Notes under the pieces: generated by a model | Database searches by the model: none | What the model saw: the letters and a program-made list of their open reading frames with translations, nothing else | What the model was told of the DNA's origin: nothing | Position numbers and translations under genes: made by a program | From: Terrimonas rubra | Lineage (GTDB): Bacteria > Bacteroidota > Bacteroidia > Chitinophagales > Chitinophagaceae | Length of the DNA stretch: 64,000 bases | Assembly: GCF_042686025.1 (NCBI RefSeq) | Contig: NZ_JBHUOZ010000003.1 | Coordinates: 1,674,001 to 1,738,000, forward strand | Direction of reading: 5' to 3' | In this document: piece by piece, positions 54,153 through 62,054 of the stretch | Layout: each line of letters begins with the position of its first letter | Position numbering within the stretch: the first letter of the stretch is position 1

Positions 54153-54483
54153 AACCCGGGAGCGTGCCGGATTTCATATTTAAATATTTAATAATTAATA
54201 TTTAAAATTATTATTGAAATTCATAAATCATAATTCATTCATTAATAATTATATGCGTCTATTATTTTCTTATAATTTATAATATGAAGGTTGACGAAGT
54301 AGAAGATAAAACGCACGCCTGTCAAGGCTTTGGAGATAAATATAAAAAAATCGTTATGTAAGTATTGACGTTTTGTTAAGTAGGATGTTTTACCAGAGCG
54401 GTTTTACAAATAGTGTAGAGTATCGTCAATTAACGTATATGCGTTTCCATTTAAAAGTAACAAAGAACTAAAAGCAATAGTAT
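54153..54483. other. AT-rich junction, candidate attachment region
   Basis: No convincing gene. A hairpin made only of A and T lies at 54179-54206 (TTTAAATATT, eight-base loop, AATATTTAAA). A 28-base partly palindromic site at 54264-54291 has 11-base arms (ATTTTCTTATA and AATATGAAGGT) around six central bases ATTTAT, with 7 of 11 arm positions symmetrical, the dimensions of a XerC/XerD dif-type core. ATTGACG at 54364 and CGTCAAT at 54423 are inverted to each other. The host-to-phage change lies somewhere here. Confidence 0.3.
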
Positions 54484-54525
54484 AAAAAAAAAGCAACATA
54501 TTATAATGTTGCTTTACTTTTTTTT
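54484..54525. terminator. Bidirectional terminator at the prophage left end
   Basis: AAAGCAACAT, loop ATTATA, ATGTTGCTTT, flanked by an A-run on one side and a T-run on the other. It lies 12 bases past the stop of the last prophage gene. Confidence 0.9.
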
Positions 54526-54536
54526 ATTAACACTTG

Positions 54537-55022
54537 TTAATTTATGTACTTAGTAATTAATCCGGGAAAGATAGGAGGATCATACTTTATAAGGTACGGA
54601 TGTAGCTGGTTTAAATACATTCCTTTGAAACGCATTTCTTTTACAGGTATTAAATAATCATCGTAACCATTATCAGAATAAGCGTAAAGCATTATAAACG
54701 TGTTAGGGAAAGTTTTATAACGTTGGAGCTGATCATCAGTGCAAATATTGATCAAATTACTATCAGTATAATTATTACGCATTTTGCACTCAATTCTAAA
54801 TTCAGTTTTTGTGCCTTTAATTCTAAACCATAAATCCGGCCATTTACTACTTTCTATGAAACGAATAGAATTTGTATTAACGTCATGTGTACGATGAATT
54901 AAATCATAATGTGAAGCAGGAAAATAGTCATTACAAACAATGTCCTCATAACGTTCACCATCCTTTATATCAGGATTTTTTATAAGGTCTTTCCAAATAT
55001 TTGTTAAGTGCTTTTTAAGCAT
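54537..55022 (-). CDS. PD-(D/E)XK nuclease-like protein
   Basis: A 161-residue soluble protein with the layout of a restriction-endonuclease-like core: E23 or E26 in DGERYEDIV, D63 in KWPDLWFRIKG, and E78-C-K80 in EFRIECKMR, which gives the E...D...ExK active-site pattern. It is the last gene of the prophage replication operon. Possible roles are resolving or nicking replication products, attacking host or rival DNA, or a passenger defence gene. There is no close named family. Confidence 0.68.
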   Translation of the reverse strand: MLKKHLTNIWKDLIKNPDIKDGERYEDIVCNDYFPASHYDLIHRTHDVNTNSIRFIESSKWPDLWFRIKGTKTEFRIECKMRNNYTDSNLINICTDDQLQRYKTFPNTFIMLYAYSDNGYDDYLIPVKEMRFKGMYLNQLHPYLIKYDPPIFPGLITKYIN

Positions 55023-55080
55023 AGTATATATGTTTTAAAAGCTAAATTAATAATATTAGCGATAAAACAAAAATAGCGGC

Positions 55081-55320
55081 CTATTGGCCGCTATGAAAAT
55101 CTTCAATTCTCTTTTGTATATAAATATCACTATCAGAAACTTGCGAAATTTGGAGTTCCCATAATTTATGTTTTTGTTTAAAAGATTGAGCACGATAACG
55201 AGTAGGAAATTGTATTGAATGAAAAGTCTTATCACTGAAAGCAAGTGAAATACAACTACCGTACTCACGGTACAAAAATAAATATTGCTTTGTTGTCTTT
55301 CTTTTTAAAAGCCATGCCAT
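55081..55320 (-). CDS. Small prophage protein, unknown
   Basis: A 79-residue basic protein (LLKRKTTKQYLFLYREYGSC, SIQFPTRYRAQSFKQKHKL). Its start overlaps the end of the initiator gene by 16 bases, so it is likely translated with it. No family recognised. Another frame over the same bases (55056-55268) is less plausible by composition. Confidence 0.6.
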   Translation of the reverse strand: MAWLLKRKTTKQYLFLYREYGSCISLAFSDKTFHSIQFPTRYRAQSFKQKHKLWELQISQVSDSDIYIQKRIEDFHSGQ

Positions 55321-56693
55321 AAATGTATATAGTTTAAGAAAATAATTTTATAGTCTGAATAATCAATTTTGGGCTGTGGAATATTGAGCATTGTACTATT
55401 TGACCCTATGCCCAGGTTAGACATATCTTTTTTTAAATCATAAAAAGTACGCTCCGGGATATATTGTTTTAAATGATCAATGTTCATATGCTGAAATAAC
55501 AGCGCAGCTATTACAAGCCGACTGCTATCCTTTGCCTTTTGACCTTTAATACCAAGTTTTTTATAGTGCTTTACTTTGTCGTTTACCTCCTTTATTTTAT
55601 GCTGCAATTGCGCAATACTTACAGTAGTAGTTAATTGATACTGCCTTACCTTATCCCAAAATACATTGTACATCATAGTAAATATATCTTGATCGAAAGT
55701 AACGTTTGATTGATGTATTAAAAGGTCATGTCGGGTAATCTTATCAAATGCACTTGCTAAACTAAATTGCTTTGTACGAGATACAAATTTTTCAATTTCG
55801 GTTTTGTTCTTTTTATTAAAAGAACGCTCGGGGCTTAGTTCCTGGTAGCGTTGGTAAAAACGCTTTACAGGGTGATGATTAAATATAGCCATATCAGCTG
55901 CCACCTTTGAACTGAATAAATAATACTTAAGTAAATAGTTAATAAAAGAATTACGGAAGGTCATTTCGTACCTAAGTATTTTATCACTTTCATTTTGCAA
56001 AAACATCAAATCCAAATTGTTTTTGTTACCAGCTTTCATAATGGCCGGGTAATCATTCTTTTTAAACTCAGTTCCTTTATGATAAATCTTCCAAGAGTAA
56101 CGGCGTGTTATATACATTAGTGAGGTATCGTAAGTACGGTAATTATTCTTACTACTCCTAGCAAACTTAACCAGCAATTCTTTTTGCTGGTCAAGATATT
56201 GCAGGGCATCATCTTTACTTAAAAAGTGTTGGTTATAACATAAGTCAAGCCGGTTAATTTCAATATCTTCTTTTAACGGCTCAACAATAAATGTGTCTTT
56301 GATGAACTTTTGTAAAAAAGCCATCAAATGAGTAAATACATAAAAAGGACTTTGGTCAAACAATGGGATAAACTGTAAAATGTTTGTACCAAAAATGTAC
56401 TTAGGTATACTAAAATTAAATTCAAGCCTGTTACGGCTCATATTTAAGAAAGTAGTAAGCGTATAATGTGAACTGCCGATATTAAGGGAATTACGATGAG
56501 TAATAGGCAACACACGATTAGTATCATGATATATATTAACAGTACTCTTCCGGCTTTCAATATATTCGCCGGTATCCTCATCAATAATTGCAGTAGTGTA
56601 ACTATTAGATTTTTGAGTAGGATTATAAAATTTTTCAAAAATGCTTTCATACTGGTTTATGTTATTAATGTACAATACAATTGTATCAATCAT
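55305..56693 (-). CDS. Rolling-circle replication initiator, phage X/gpII-type
   Basis: A 462-residue protein with the signature of the replication proteins of filamentous phages and related plasmids (Phage_CRI/Phage_X families): EINRLDLCYN at 145-154, YSWKIYHKGTEF at 199-210 and LRYEMTFRN at 240-248. Such proteins nick the double-strand origin, become covalently attached through a Tyr, and start rolling-circle synthesis. Several Tyr lie near the KG.E motif, but the catalytic one cannot be fixed by eye. The C-terminal 200 residues are helical. It is central evidence that the prophage replicates as single-stranded DNA. Confidence 0.83.
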   Translation of the reverse strand: MIDTIVLYINNINQYESIFEKFYNPTQKSNSYTTAIIDEDTGEYIESRKSTVNIYHDTNRVLPITHRNSLNIGSSHYTLTTFLNMSRNRLEFNFSIPKYIFGTNILQFIPLFDQSPFYVFTHLMAFLQKFIKDTFIVEPLKEDIEINRLDLCYNQHFLSKDDALQYLDQQKELLVKFARSSKNNYRTYDTSLMYITRRYSWKIYHKGTEFKKNDYPAIMKAGNKNNLDLMFLQNESDKILRYEMTFRNSFINYLLKYYLFSSKVAADMAIFNHHPVKRFYQRYQELSPERSFNKKNKTEIEKFVSRTKQFSLASAFDKITRHDLLIHQSNVTFDQDIFTMMYNVFWDKVRQYQLTTTVSIAQLQHKIKEVNDKVKHYKKLGIKGQKAKDSSRLVIAALLFQHMNIDHLKQYIPERTFYDLKKDMSNLGIGSNSTMLNIPQPKIDYSDYKIIFLNYIHLWHGF

Positions 56694-56702
56694 AGTTTTA
56701 AT

Positions 56703-56966
56703 TTATCGCCATCCGAAAATCATATCATTTTGCTCGCAGTAAATAAAAAATTCATTATAGGACATTTCCTCATCTGCCTCAATGTTATATATCATAAAGT
56801 CCAAAGTATGTATAAAATGCAAACCTGTAGGAATATGTTCAACACAGTAATTGTATCTTAACTTAACAAAGGCAGCATTATAATCAAGCTTTGCTTTAAA
56901 AAATAAGTGATAACCTAATGCAACGGAAATTAAGATAGCAAAGAAAATACTTAATATAATCAGCAT
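56703..56966 (-). CDS. Small prophage membrane protein
   Basis: An 87-residue protein with an N-terminal membrane segment (IILSIFFAILISVALGYHLFF) and a soluble tail with MSYNEFFIYCEQNDMIFG. It lies nine bases before the initiator gene. Unknown function. Confidence 0.65.
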   Translation of the reverse strand: MLIILSIFFAILISVALGYHLFFKAKLDYNAAFVKLRYNYCVEHIPTGLHFIHTLDFMIYNIEADEEMSYNEFFIYCEQNDMIFGWR

Positions 56967-56970
56967 AATA

Positions 56971-57150
56971 TTAAATTGAAATTTGAATTACAAAACCCGC
57001 TCTTTTTATAATGTCTTTAAACTTCGGGTTTAGTTTATCGACAAGTGATTGACGTAAGAAAATAGTACTTCCTTCATAATGAATTAACTGATCTTGAAGA
57101 TGTTCCTTTAAATAATCAATCAGCCTTTGGTTGTTCTTTTTGGTTTTCAT
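56971..57150 (-). CDS. Small prophage protein of 59 residues
   Basis: An ATG frame of 59 codons and a stop. The protein starts MKTKKNNQRLIDYLKEHLQD and ends FKDIIKRAGFVIQISI. It overlaps the end of the upstream 95-residue gene by 35 bases and stops four bases before the next start, fitting the packed gene order. The pattern FLRQSLVDKLNPKF suggests a folded helical protein. No family recognised. Confidence 0.6.
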   Translation of the reverse strand: MKTKKNNQRLIDYLKEHLQDQLIHYEGSTIFLRQSLVDKLNPKFKDIIKRAGFVIQISI

Positions 57151-57403
57151 CTTTATACAAAGAATTTAATAATAATAAATAGGAATGCTGCCGGTGTTTA
57201 AATTGTATCAACTCCTTTCTAGTTGGCACAGCTTTTTTATCACTACCGGACAAAAGAATATTTGTTTGTAATTCGGCATCATCCATATTTATTAAAGCAT
57301 CAGCATTGTGTACTGACAAGTTCAAAGCCTCAATAATATCATTCAACTCAATATTATTAACCTTTATACCGGCTTCGTTTTTACCTAATATTTTTACTTC
57401 CAT
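57116..57403 (-). CDS. Small prophage protein, unknown
   Basis: A 95-residue acidic to neutral protein (IELNDIIEALNLSVHNADALI, then RKELIQFKHRQHSYLLLLNS). It overlaps the preceding gene by 23 bases and the following one by 35. Not recognised. Confidence 0.6.
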   Translation of the reverse strand: MEVKILGKNEAGIKVNNIELNDIIEALNLSVHNADALINMDDAELQTNILLSGSDKKAVPTRKELIQFKHRQHSYLLLLNSLYKDENQKEQPKAD

Positions 57404-57635
57404 TGTTTTCCTGATAATTTAAAAATTGATAATAAAGATTAGTACAGTTATGGTCATAACCGCATAAAACAACCGGAAAAGGGTAGGGGAGCGGTACATA
57501 TGTACAATACACTTCCGGACGGCGGTCAACTATTATATTTAATTTATTAGCTAGGTTGTTGAGATAAATCTTTTCAGCCTTACTATTTACAGTAACCCTG
57601 TAAAAATGTGTTGGGCGTTGCTTAACGATTGCCAT
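57381..57635 (-). CDS. Small prophage protein, unknown
   Basis: An 84-residue protein with a mixed fold and four Cys or His that could form a small metal site (YCTYVPL, VVLCGYDHNCTNLYYQFL). It overlaps the upstream 37-residue gene by 14 bases and the downstream gene by 23. No family recognised. Confidence 0.58.
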   Translation of the reverse strand: MAIVKQRPTHFYRVTVNSKAEKIYLNNLANKLNIIVDRRPEVYCTYVPLPYPFPVVLCGYDHNCTNLYYQFLNYQENNGSKNIR

Positions 57636-57735
57636 TGATATAATCTTCCAATTGGATTATATACATATGCTGTTTGTATAAAGCAAAACAAGCAATAAAT
57701 AAAATTGCGACTAATGATAGAATAATATAAAGCAT
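57622..57735 (-). CDS. Tiny prophage membrane protein of 37 residues
   Basis: ATG at 57735, TAA at 57624-57622. The protein is one membrane segment (LYIILSLVAILFIACFALY) plus a short polar tail (IIQLEDYINGNR). It starts four bases after the stop of the upstream gene and overlaps the next by 14. Short single-segment proteins recur through this prophage. Confidence 0.6.
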   Translation of the reverse strand: MLYIILSLVAILFIACFALYKQHMYIIQLEDYINGNR

Positions 57736-57739
57736 AAAA

Positions 57740-57937
57740 TTATTTTAAACGTTTAGAATATAAAGGCTCATAATTCATAAGAGTAACAATCCACGCAGCA
57801 CGAATTTTAAAGCCTTTTTGTTCAAATCGCCTCAGAGCCTTATTTGCTTCGTTCTGTTCGATCTTAAAAGTGTGGAGGTAGTTTGTTTTGCCGGGGCTAT
57901 CGGCGTAAAATTTAAGCCTGTATCTGATTTTAGACAT
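57740..57937 (-). CDS. Small basic prophage protein
   Basis: A 65-residue basic protein (MSKIRYRLKFYADSPGKTNY, EANKALRRFEQKGFKIRAAWIV). The start at 57937 overlaps the HTH gene by eight bases; a longer frame from 57964 would overlap by 35. The basic charge and size would suit a nucleic-acid-binding protein, but nothing firm is visible. Confidence 0.55.
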   Translation of the reverse strand: MSKIRYRLKFYADSPGKTNYLHTFKIEQNEANKALRRFEQKGFKIRAAWIVTLMNYEPLYSKRLK

Positions 57938-58154
57938 AGGTAAAGTATTTAGAAGGCAATTCATTTATTTGCGTACAAATGTTAACGAACATTGACATTG
58001 TAATCTCTTTTAAATTGCCAGTAGTAATTCGTGACCAAGTAGCACGAGAAATTTTTGTGTTTGCTTCCAGTTCTATTAAAGTATTTGAACTGTTATTTAT
58101 AAACTGTTTAACATCGTCTACAAATTTTGCAGAACAAAAAAAATTAATTCTCAT
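57930..58154 (-). CDS. Cro/C1-like HTH regulator of the prophage
   Basis: A 74-residue HTH protein: TLIELEANTKISRATWSRITTG is the helix-turn-helix, followed by MSMFVNICTQINELPSKYF. It is the first gene after the central terminator and heads the replication operon, the usual place for a phage repressor or Cro. The operator is not identified. Confidence 0.75.
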   Translation of the reverse strand: MRINFFCSAKFVDDVKQFINNSSNTLIELEANTKISRATWSRITTGNLKEITMSMFVNICTQINELPSKYFTYV

Positions 58155-58179
58155 ATATGAGATTTTAAATGATAAAATA

Positions 58180-58210
58180 AGCCCCGGTAATCCGGGGCTA
58201 TTGTTTTTTT
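58180..58210. terminator. Hairpin terminator between virion and replication modules
   Basis: AGCCCCGG, loop TAAT, CCGGGGCT (58180-58199), with a T-run on the plus side (58204-58210) and TTATTTTAT on the minus side. It separates the two gene blocks of the prophage. Confidence 0.82.
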
Positions 58211-58238
58211 TAAAATGAACGGTTTTTCATAGGAAAAG

Positions 58239-58673
58239 TTATGACAGCTTATTAGTTGAGTAAGTAAGCTGAACAACACTATCTACAATGTGATTGGCTG
58301 TTTTTTGGTCATCCAACATTTTTGTAATATCAGATGCTAATTTGCTGTAGAAAGTATCTTTATCGTGACTATGATTGATAGACTTAACCAATTCGTCAAC
58401 GGTTGTCATTCCTTGTGGGTCAACAATAGAACCGTAAGGAATATACCCCCGTATAATCAATATACTGGTAAGTACTTTGATAAGGCGACACCTTACCTTA
58501 TCATCAAGATCACCGGGAATAATAGCCGTAATAGTAACGGCCAGTTTACTTTCGAGAAATGTCTTTAATTTCTCAACAACATTTACAGCGATATTAGCGT
58601 GGCTCAATAAATCGTCTGTAATGTACTTTTTAACCTTTTTAAAGGCTTTGTTCAATTTCTGACAACATGCCAT
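58239..58673 (-). CDS. Helical prophage protein, unknown
   Basis: A 144-residue helical protein (KKVKKYITDDLLSHANIAVNVVEKLKTFLESKL, RCRLIKVLTSILIIRGYIPYG). There is no clear membrane segment. It is the last gene of the virion-side operon, where many phages carry lysis or assembly genes; no function can be assigned. Confidence 0.6.
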   Translation of the reverse strand: MACCQKLNKAFKKVKKYITDDLLSHANIAVNVVEKLKTFLESKLAVTITAIIPGDLDDKVRCRLIKVLTSILIIRGYIPYGSIVDPQGMTTVDELVKSINHSHDKDTFYSKLASDITKMLDDQKTANHIVDSVVQLTYSTNKLS

Positions 58674-58675
58674 AA

Positions 58676-58921
58676 TTAAAAGTATTTATAAGTGTAAAAA
58701 TATGATTCAGGGTTTTTCTTAATCATACCGCATAAAATCAGAAAAGTACCCAAAGGAATTTTATGTATAATGCCACCATGCAAGTATTGTTGCATTTTTT
58801 CCTTCGGAATTTGCGTGTAATGGCGCAAATCATAATAGCTAACTCTATTTAATTTACAATAGGCTTTTAAATCCTTTAAAAACTTAGTTGAATCAAATTC
58901 CTTTGTTCTACCATATGCCAT
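58676..58921 (-). CDS. HTH-like prophage protein
   Basis: An 81-residue protein with a Cro-like pattern: LKAYCKLNRVSYYDLRHYTQIPKEKMQQYL, then LGTFLILCGMIKKNPESYF. It is similar in plan to the HTH protein at 57930. It starts two bases before the next gene. A regulatory role is likely but not proven. Confidence 0.65.
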   Translation of the reverse strand: MAYGRTKEFDSTKFLKDLKAYCKLNRVSYYDLRHYTQIPKEKMQQYLHGGIIHKIPLGTFLILCGMIKKNPESYFYTYKYF

Positions 58922-58977
58922 TAATCAACGTTTAAATGGTTTAAAAACTAAAATAAAAGCAATTATACCGGGTATCG

Positions 58978-59460
58978 CTATTTTACCAATTTGCCACAGT
59001 GCGGACAAATCAATGAGGTTACCGGATGCTTTTTTTTTAAATCAGCAGGTAATTTATTGAAGTGTGCTAAGGTTGCATTAGTGTACTCTGATAAAGGAGC
59101 CTGATAATAACCGTTATCCTTTAACAGCTTGCAATATTGCTGCAATGTGAGGTTAGCCAGGTTAGAAGTGAATTTTCCTTCTTTCTGTCGTCGTCTTATC
59201 CAGTCGCAAATTTCATTTACTGAATTTTCAACAGATGCGTATTGAGCAATAGGAACTCCATTATCCGCGTTAGACCCACCTTTGTCAAGCTGCCATTTGG
59301 CACCCTTTACGTAACTGTAACCAAAAGCATTTTTGCCAATAGTATAAAAGCGGTGTTTGTAGTTACCAGTCTCATGACGAGCCTGTGCGCAAAGGAAAGA
59401 GCAAATGTTGTCAGGCATCCCGTTTGCGGACGCCTGACTATAAATTTTGTAATCTTCCAT
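58978..59460 (-). CDS. Lysozyme/glucosaminidase-like virion enzyme with zinc-ribbon tail
   Basis: A 160-residue protein. AQARHETGNYKHRFYTIGKNAFGYSY holds a likely catalytic Glu at 30, in the pattern of glycoside hydrolase 73/lysozyme-fold enzymes that cut peptidoglycan. ENSVNEICDWIRRR and NGYYQAPLSEYTNATLAH resemble the later part of that fold. The tail ICPHCGK (152-158) holds one Cys pair. Its start shares one base with the stop of the spike-like gene (TAATG), so they are coupled. It could open the cell wall at entry or at exit. Confidence 0.75.
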   Translation of the reverse strand: MEDYKIYSQASANGMPDNICSFLCAQARHETGNYKHRFYTIGKNAFGYSYVKGAKWQLDKGGSNADNGVPIAQYASVENSVNEICDWIRRRQKEGKFTSNLANLTLQQYCKLLKDNGYYQAPLSEYTNATLAHFNKLPADLKKKHPVTSLICPHCGKLVK

Positions 59461-60392
59461 TAGAATACAACTTTAAAATTGAAATCAAAAGTTTTATCAC
59501 CGAGGTTCTTTGTAGCCAAAACATTGAAACCGGCTACACCTATCATAGCCCCACGCTCAGCGTTATAATTTGTAACGGTAGGGTCTAAAACCTCAGCAGT
59601 TCCGGGAATAATATTACCCGAAGAATCAATGTGAGAAACTGTATATCTAAACTCAGGGTTACCGGGGAAGGTAAAACGAGCGTCAAGCCGATAGATAAAT
59701 GGTAAATTATCCCTTGATAAAGGATCGCCGGGTACCGTATATTGAGCCAGTACATTCGAATCTACTGTCTCAATTTGGTAACCTTCAAATATATCAGTTT
59801 CGGTACCGTCCAATTTTACAAAAACATAACCGTTTTCAACTAAGAAGGGATTTGAATAAGAACCACCGTCTACGTCGACGTTTACAATCACATCGTCAAG
59901 ATATTCAGCCCTGAATAAAAGGTATAATACCGGATTTGCAGGGAAGTAAAAATGTGATGTCTCATTAATCCAAAAATGATTAATAAGGGTCAGTTTTTGT
60001 AAATCTGACGGGTCAGGTGTTGGAGGGTCAGGAAATACAATACCGTTATCAATAGTACCAACACAAGAGACTTTCCAGCCAATAAAACTGTGTGTATTTT
60101 GTATTTCAGGCCATAGTCCGAGTTGCTGCTGCATTCCTGACACTAAAGAAGTAGACACAGGATTATAAACACGAGGGCTGTCTACAACATCACCATCGTT
60201 GTTATAGGCATCATCTATAGCCAAATAACCATAGTAATAAACGCCGGGGATAGGAGGTAAGCCGCCTTGCCTTAAAGACCAAAACGGCGTAATACTATTT
60301 AGTGTGATGTTAGGAAATTGCAGCCGGAACAACTCCTCAATGTATGCCAAACTTAAGAGCGTATTTTGTTGCTCAAGTTGTCTTTGAAACAT
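59460..60392 (-). CDS. Beta-rich virion protein, candidate spike or penton
   Basis: A 310-residue protein with a short helical start (QRQLEQQNTLLSLAYIEELFRLQFP) and a long beta-rich, Asp/Pro/Gly-rich remainder (FPDPPTPDPSDLQ, FVKLDGTETDIFEGYQI, FPGNPEFRYTVSHIDSSGN). It has no membrane segment. Placed after the membrane proteins and before the lytic enzyme, it is a good candidate for a receptor-binding vertex protein. No family recognised. Confidence 0.65.
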   Translation of the reverse strand: MFQRQLEQQNTLLSLAYIEELFRLQFPNITLNSITPFWSLRQGGLPPIPGVYYYGYLAIDDAYNNDGDVVDSPRVYNPVSTSLVSGMQQQLGLWPEIQNTHSFIGWKVSCVGTIDNGIVFPDPPTPDPSDLQKLTLINHFWINETSHFYFPANPVLYLLFRAEYLDDVIVNVDVDGGSYSNPFLVENGYVFVKLDGTETDIFEGYQIETVDSNVLAQYTVPGDPLSRDNLPFIYRLDARFTFPGNPEFRYTVSHIDSSGNIIPGTAEVLDPTVTNYNAERGAMIGVAGFNVLATKNLGDKTFDFNFKVVF

Positions 60393-60395
60393 AAG

Positions 60396-61115
60396 CTATT
60401 GTTTTTTTAAATAAGGGTTGTTAAAAAAGAAATAAGAAAGAGTAACATCACGGTCAAAATCCCAATCAACACTTTTAACTGTAGCCGAAGCAGTACGAGG
60501 CATATAGTTAGATAAATGCATTGCAAGTGTACCGTACGTAAGTTTATTAAAAAACTGTAAGAAAGGTGTACCACGGTCTGCAAGTTCTGATTGACCGTAG
60601 GCAACGTAAACACAAGCAAATTCACGCATAATACTATCTTCAATTAATGGGTTATCTGTGTTCATTAACCCATCCTTTACAGTAAGCCCAGGCGCAGCGG
60701 TGTACATGATTTTTGCTAGGGTTTCAGCAATTGTATTTGCACGAGCTTGTGATACTTTAGAAGTCCAAAAGGCAACAAAACCCCTGCTTTCCTGTAGCTG
60801 TTGCCGTAACATTTGGGCAAATTCAATATGTCTTTTTTCAACGGTGTAGTTGAGGCGTTTAAATTCCTTTTCCAAGGTTTCAATGTTCTCAATATCAGCC
60901 ATTGTATTGCCGGGTGTAGATACACCTAATACCGAAAGAATGCCGTTTAAAATCCCGCCATGTTTTGACATTTTAAAAAAGTCAAAAAGGCGGGTTACAA
61001 AGGAAAACCCTAAAAAAATTAAAGTGGCTGTAATCAGCCACTTTAAATAATTCTTAGGAGTTTTTTTTGAAGTAAAACGACGCTTTCGATTAAATCGATT
61101 AAAACGTCTTTTCAT
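60396..61115 (-). CDS. Virion membrane protein with basic N-terminus
   Basis: A 239-residue protein. The first 20 residues are Arg/Lys-rich (MKRRFNRFNRKRRFTSKK), then one membrane segment (LKWLITATLIFLGFSFVTRLF), then a soluble domain with a coiled-coil-like part (ENIETLEKEFKRLNYTVEKRHIEF). The frame extends to 61163, but the ATG at 61115 starts two bases after the previous stop and opens with the basic motif also seen in the 66-residue protein. Basic tails can contact packaged DNA or the inner leaflet of a virion membrane. Confidence 0.68.
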   Translation of the reverse strand: MKRRFNRFNRKRRFTSKKTPKNYLKWLITATLIFLGFSFVTRLFDFFKMSKHGGILNGILSVLGVSTPGNTMADIENIETLEKEFKRLNYTVEKRHIEFAQMLRQQLQESRGFVAFWTSKVSQARANTIAETLAKIMYTAAPGLTVKDGLMNTDNPLIEDSIMREFACVYVAYGQSELADRGTPFLQFFNKLTYGTLAMHLSNYMPRTASATVKSVDWDFDRDVTLSYFFFNNPYLKKQ

Positions 61116-61116
61116 T

Positions 61117-61533
61117 TTAAAGCATTGATTTTTTGAAACGTTTAAATTGTTGGAAAGCTTCATAATCGCTTACCTCGTCGTCGTCTTCATCAACCGGCTT
61201 TTCGGAGGTTTCACCGTTTATAATTGCCTTTAATTTAGGCACCAAAAGAATGTAAGAAAAAGCGATAAGGTACCGCATCCACCAACTATCCAAAACCTTA
61301 AAGATTTTGTGTTTGATGTTTTCTTTCAAAAGAGGTTTAGGAACATAATCCGGATTGTCAATGTTCTCATTATTCTCTTTTGTTATTGCTTCGTTCTGTA
61401 CACGAATGTGTGCAATTTGTTGCATCTGTTCGTTATACCAGTTGATCGCACCGGCCTGCAATTCATTCTGAGTGGCAGGATCCATTGGTGTAAACTTTGC
61501 AACTAATTCGTGGCCTAATTGATAAATTTTCAT
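61117..61533 (-). CDS. Virion-module membrane protein
   Basis: A 138-residue protein with a helical, acidic N-terminal half, one membrane segment (MRYLIAFSYILLVPKLKAII) and an acidic C-terminus (EKPVDEDDDEVSDYEAFQQF). It starts two bases after the stop of the EF-hand gene. No family recognised; position and topology suggest an internal membrane protein. Confidence 0.65.
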   Translation of the reverse strand: MKIYQLGHELVAKFTPMDPATQNELQAGAINWYNEQMQQIAHIRVQNEAITKENNENIDNPDYVPKPLLKENIKHKIFKVLDSWWMRYLIAFSYILLVPKLKAIINGETSEKPVDEDDDEVSDYEAFQQFKRFKKSML

Positions 61534-61535
61534 GA

Positions 61536-62042
61536 TTAATACTGACGTTTACGAGAACTGAATAATGATTTTCCTAAAAAAATAGCGCCTAAACCTAAGG
61601 CGATGTATAAAATTGTGTTGGTCTTCTTACCAGTTTCAACAGTTACTTTTGGATTCAAAAGACCGGCCAAACTATCTGATAATTGACCAATACCAGATGT
61701 AATATTATCTAGTATACTACCACTGCCTTCCGGCTGTGTATCATCATCTTTAGTGATAGAAGGAGGTGTAAAGTTCTCACCAAGAATATTTGCCCAATGC
61801 TGGTCATTACCATCTTTTGATAAAAAAGATGTATCAATAGCGTTTGTTTTTTTCCAATTTTTCCAAACAGCTATTTCACCATCACTTAACTTTCCATCAC
61901 CGTCAAGGTCAAATTCCTTTGGAACTTTGGTTTTATCAAGTTTGATAATACCACCAGTAACTCCACTAACTACGCCCCGCAGAAGGTTACCAAACCAACC
62001 GCCGCCGGGCTTCTTTTTGAACATGTTCTTAAACCATCCCAT
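61536..62042 (-). CDS. Glycine-rich membrane protein with EF-hand-like calcium site
   Basis: A 168-residue protein. The N-terminus has KKKPGGGWFGNLLRGVVSGV. Residues 45-56 (DLDGDGKLSDGE) form a canonical EF-hand loop with oxygen ligands at positions 1, 3, 5, 9 and 12. A C-terminal membrane segment (NTILYIALGLGAIFLGKSLF) ends in basic residues. Its N-terminal GG.W.GNLLR motif is shared with the 62-residue neighbour, so the two are paralogues. Calcium may stabilise the virion, as in other membrane-containing marine phages. Confidence 0.7.
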   Translation of the reverse strand: MGWFKNMFKKKPGGGWFGNLLRGVVSGVTGGIIKLDKTKVPKEFDLDGDGKLSDGEIAVWKNWKKTNAIDTSFLSKDGNDQHWANILGENFTPPSITKDDDTQPEGSGSILDNITSGIGQLSDSLAGLLNPKVTVETGKKTNTILYIALGLGAIFLGKSLFSSRKRQY

Positions 62043-62054
62043 AAATAGATGTTT

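Noticed and set aside
54284..54361. 25-codon frame at the prophage junction, starting ATGAAGGTTGACG
   Set aside because: It is isolated, on the opposite strand to the prophage, overlaps the candidate attachment site and matches nothing; too weak to call.
55056..55268. 70-codon minus-strand frame overlapping the 79-residue prophage gene
   Set aside because: The alternative frame (55081-55320) has better amino acid composition and overlaps the initiator stop in the way typical of this operon.
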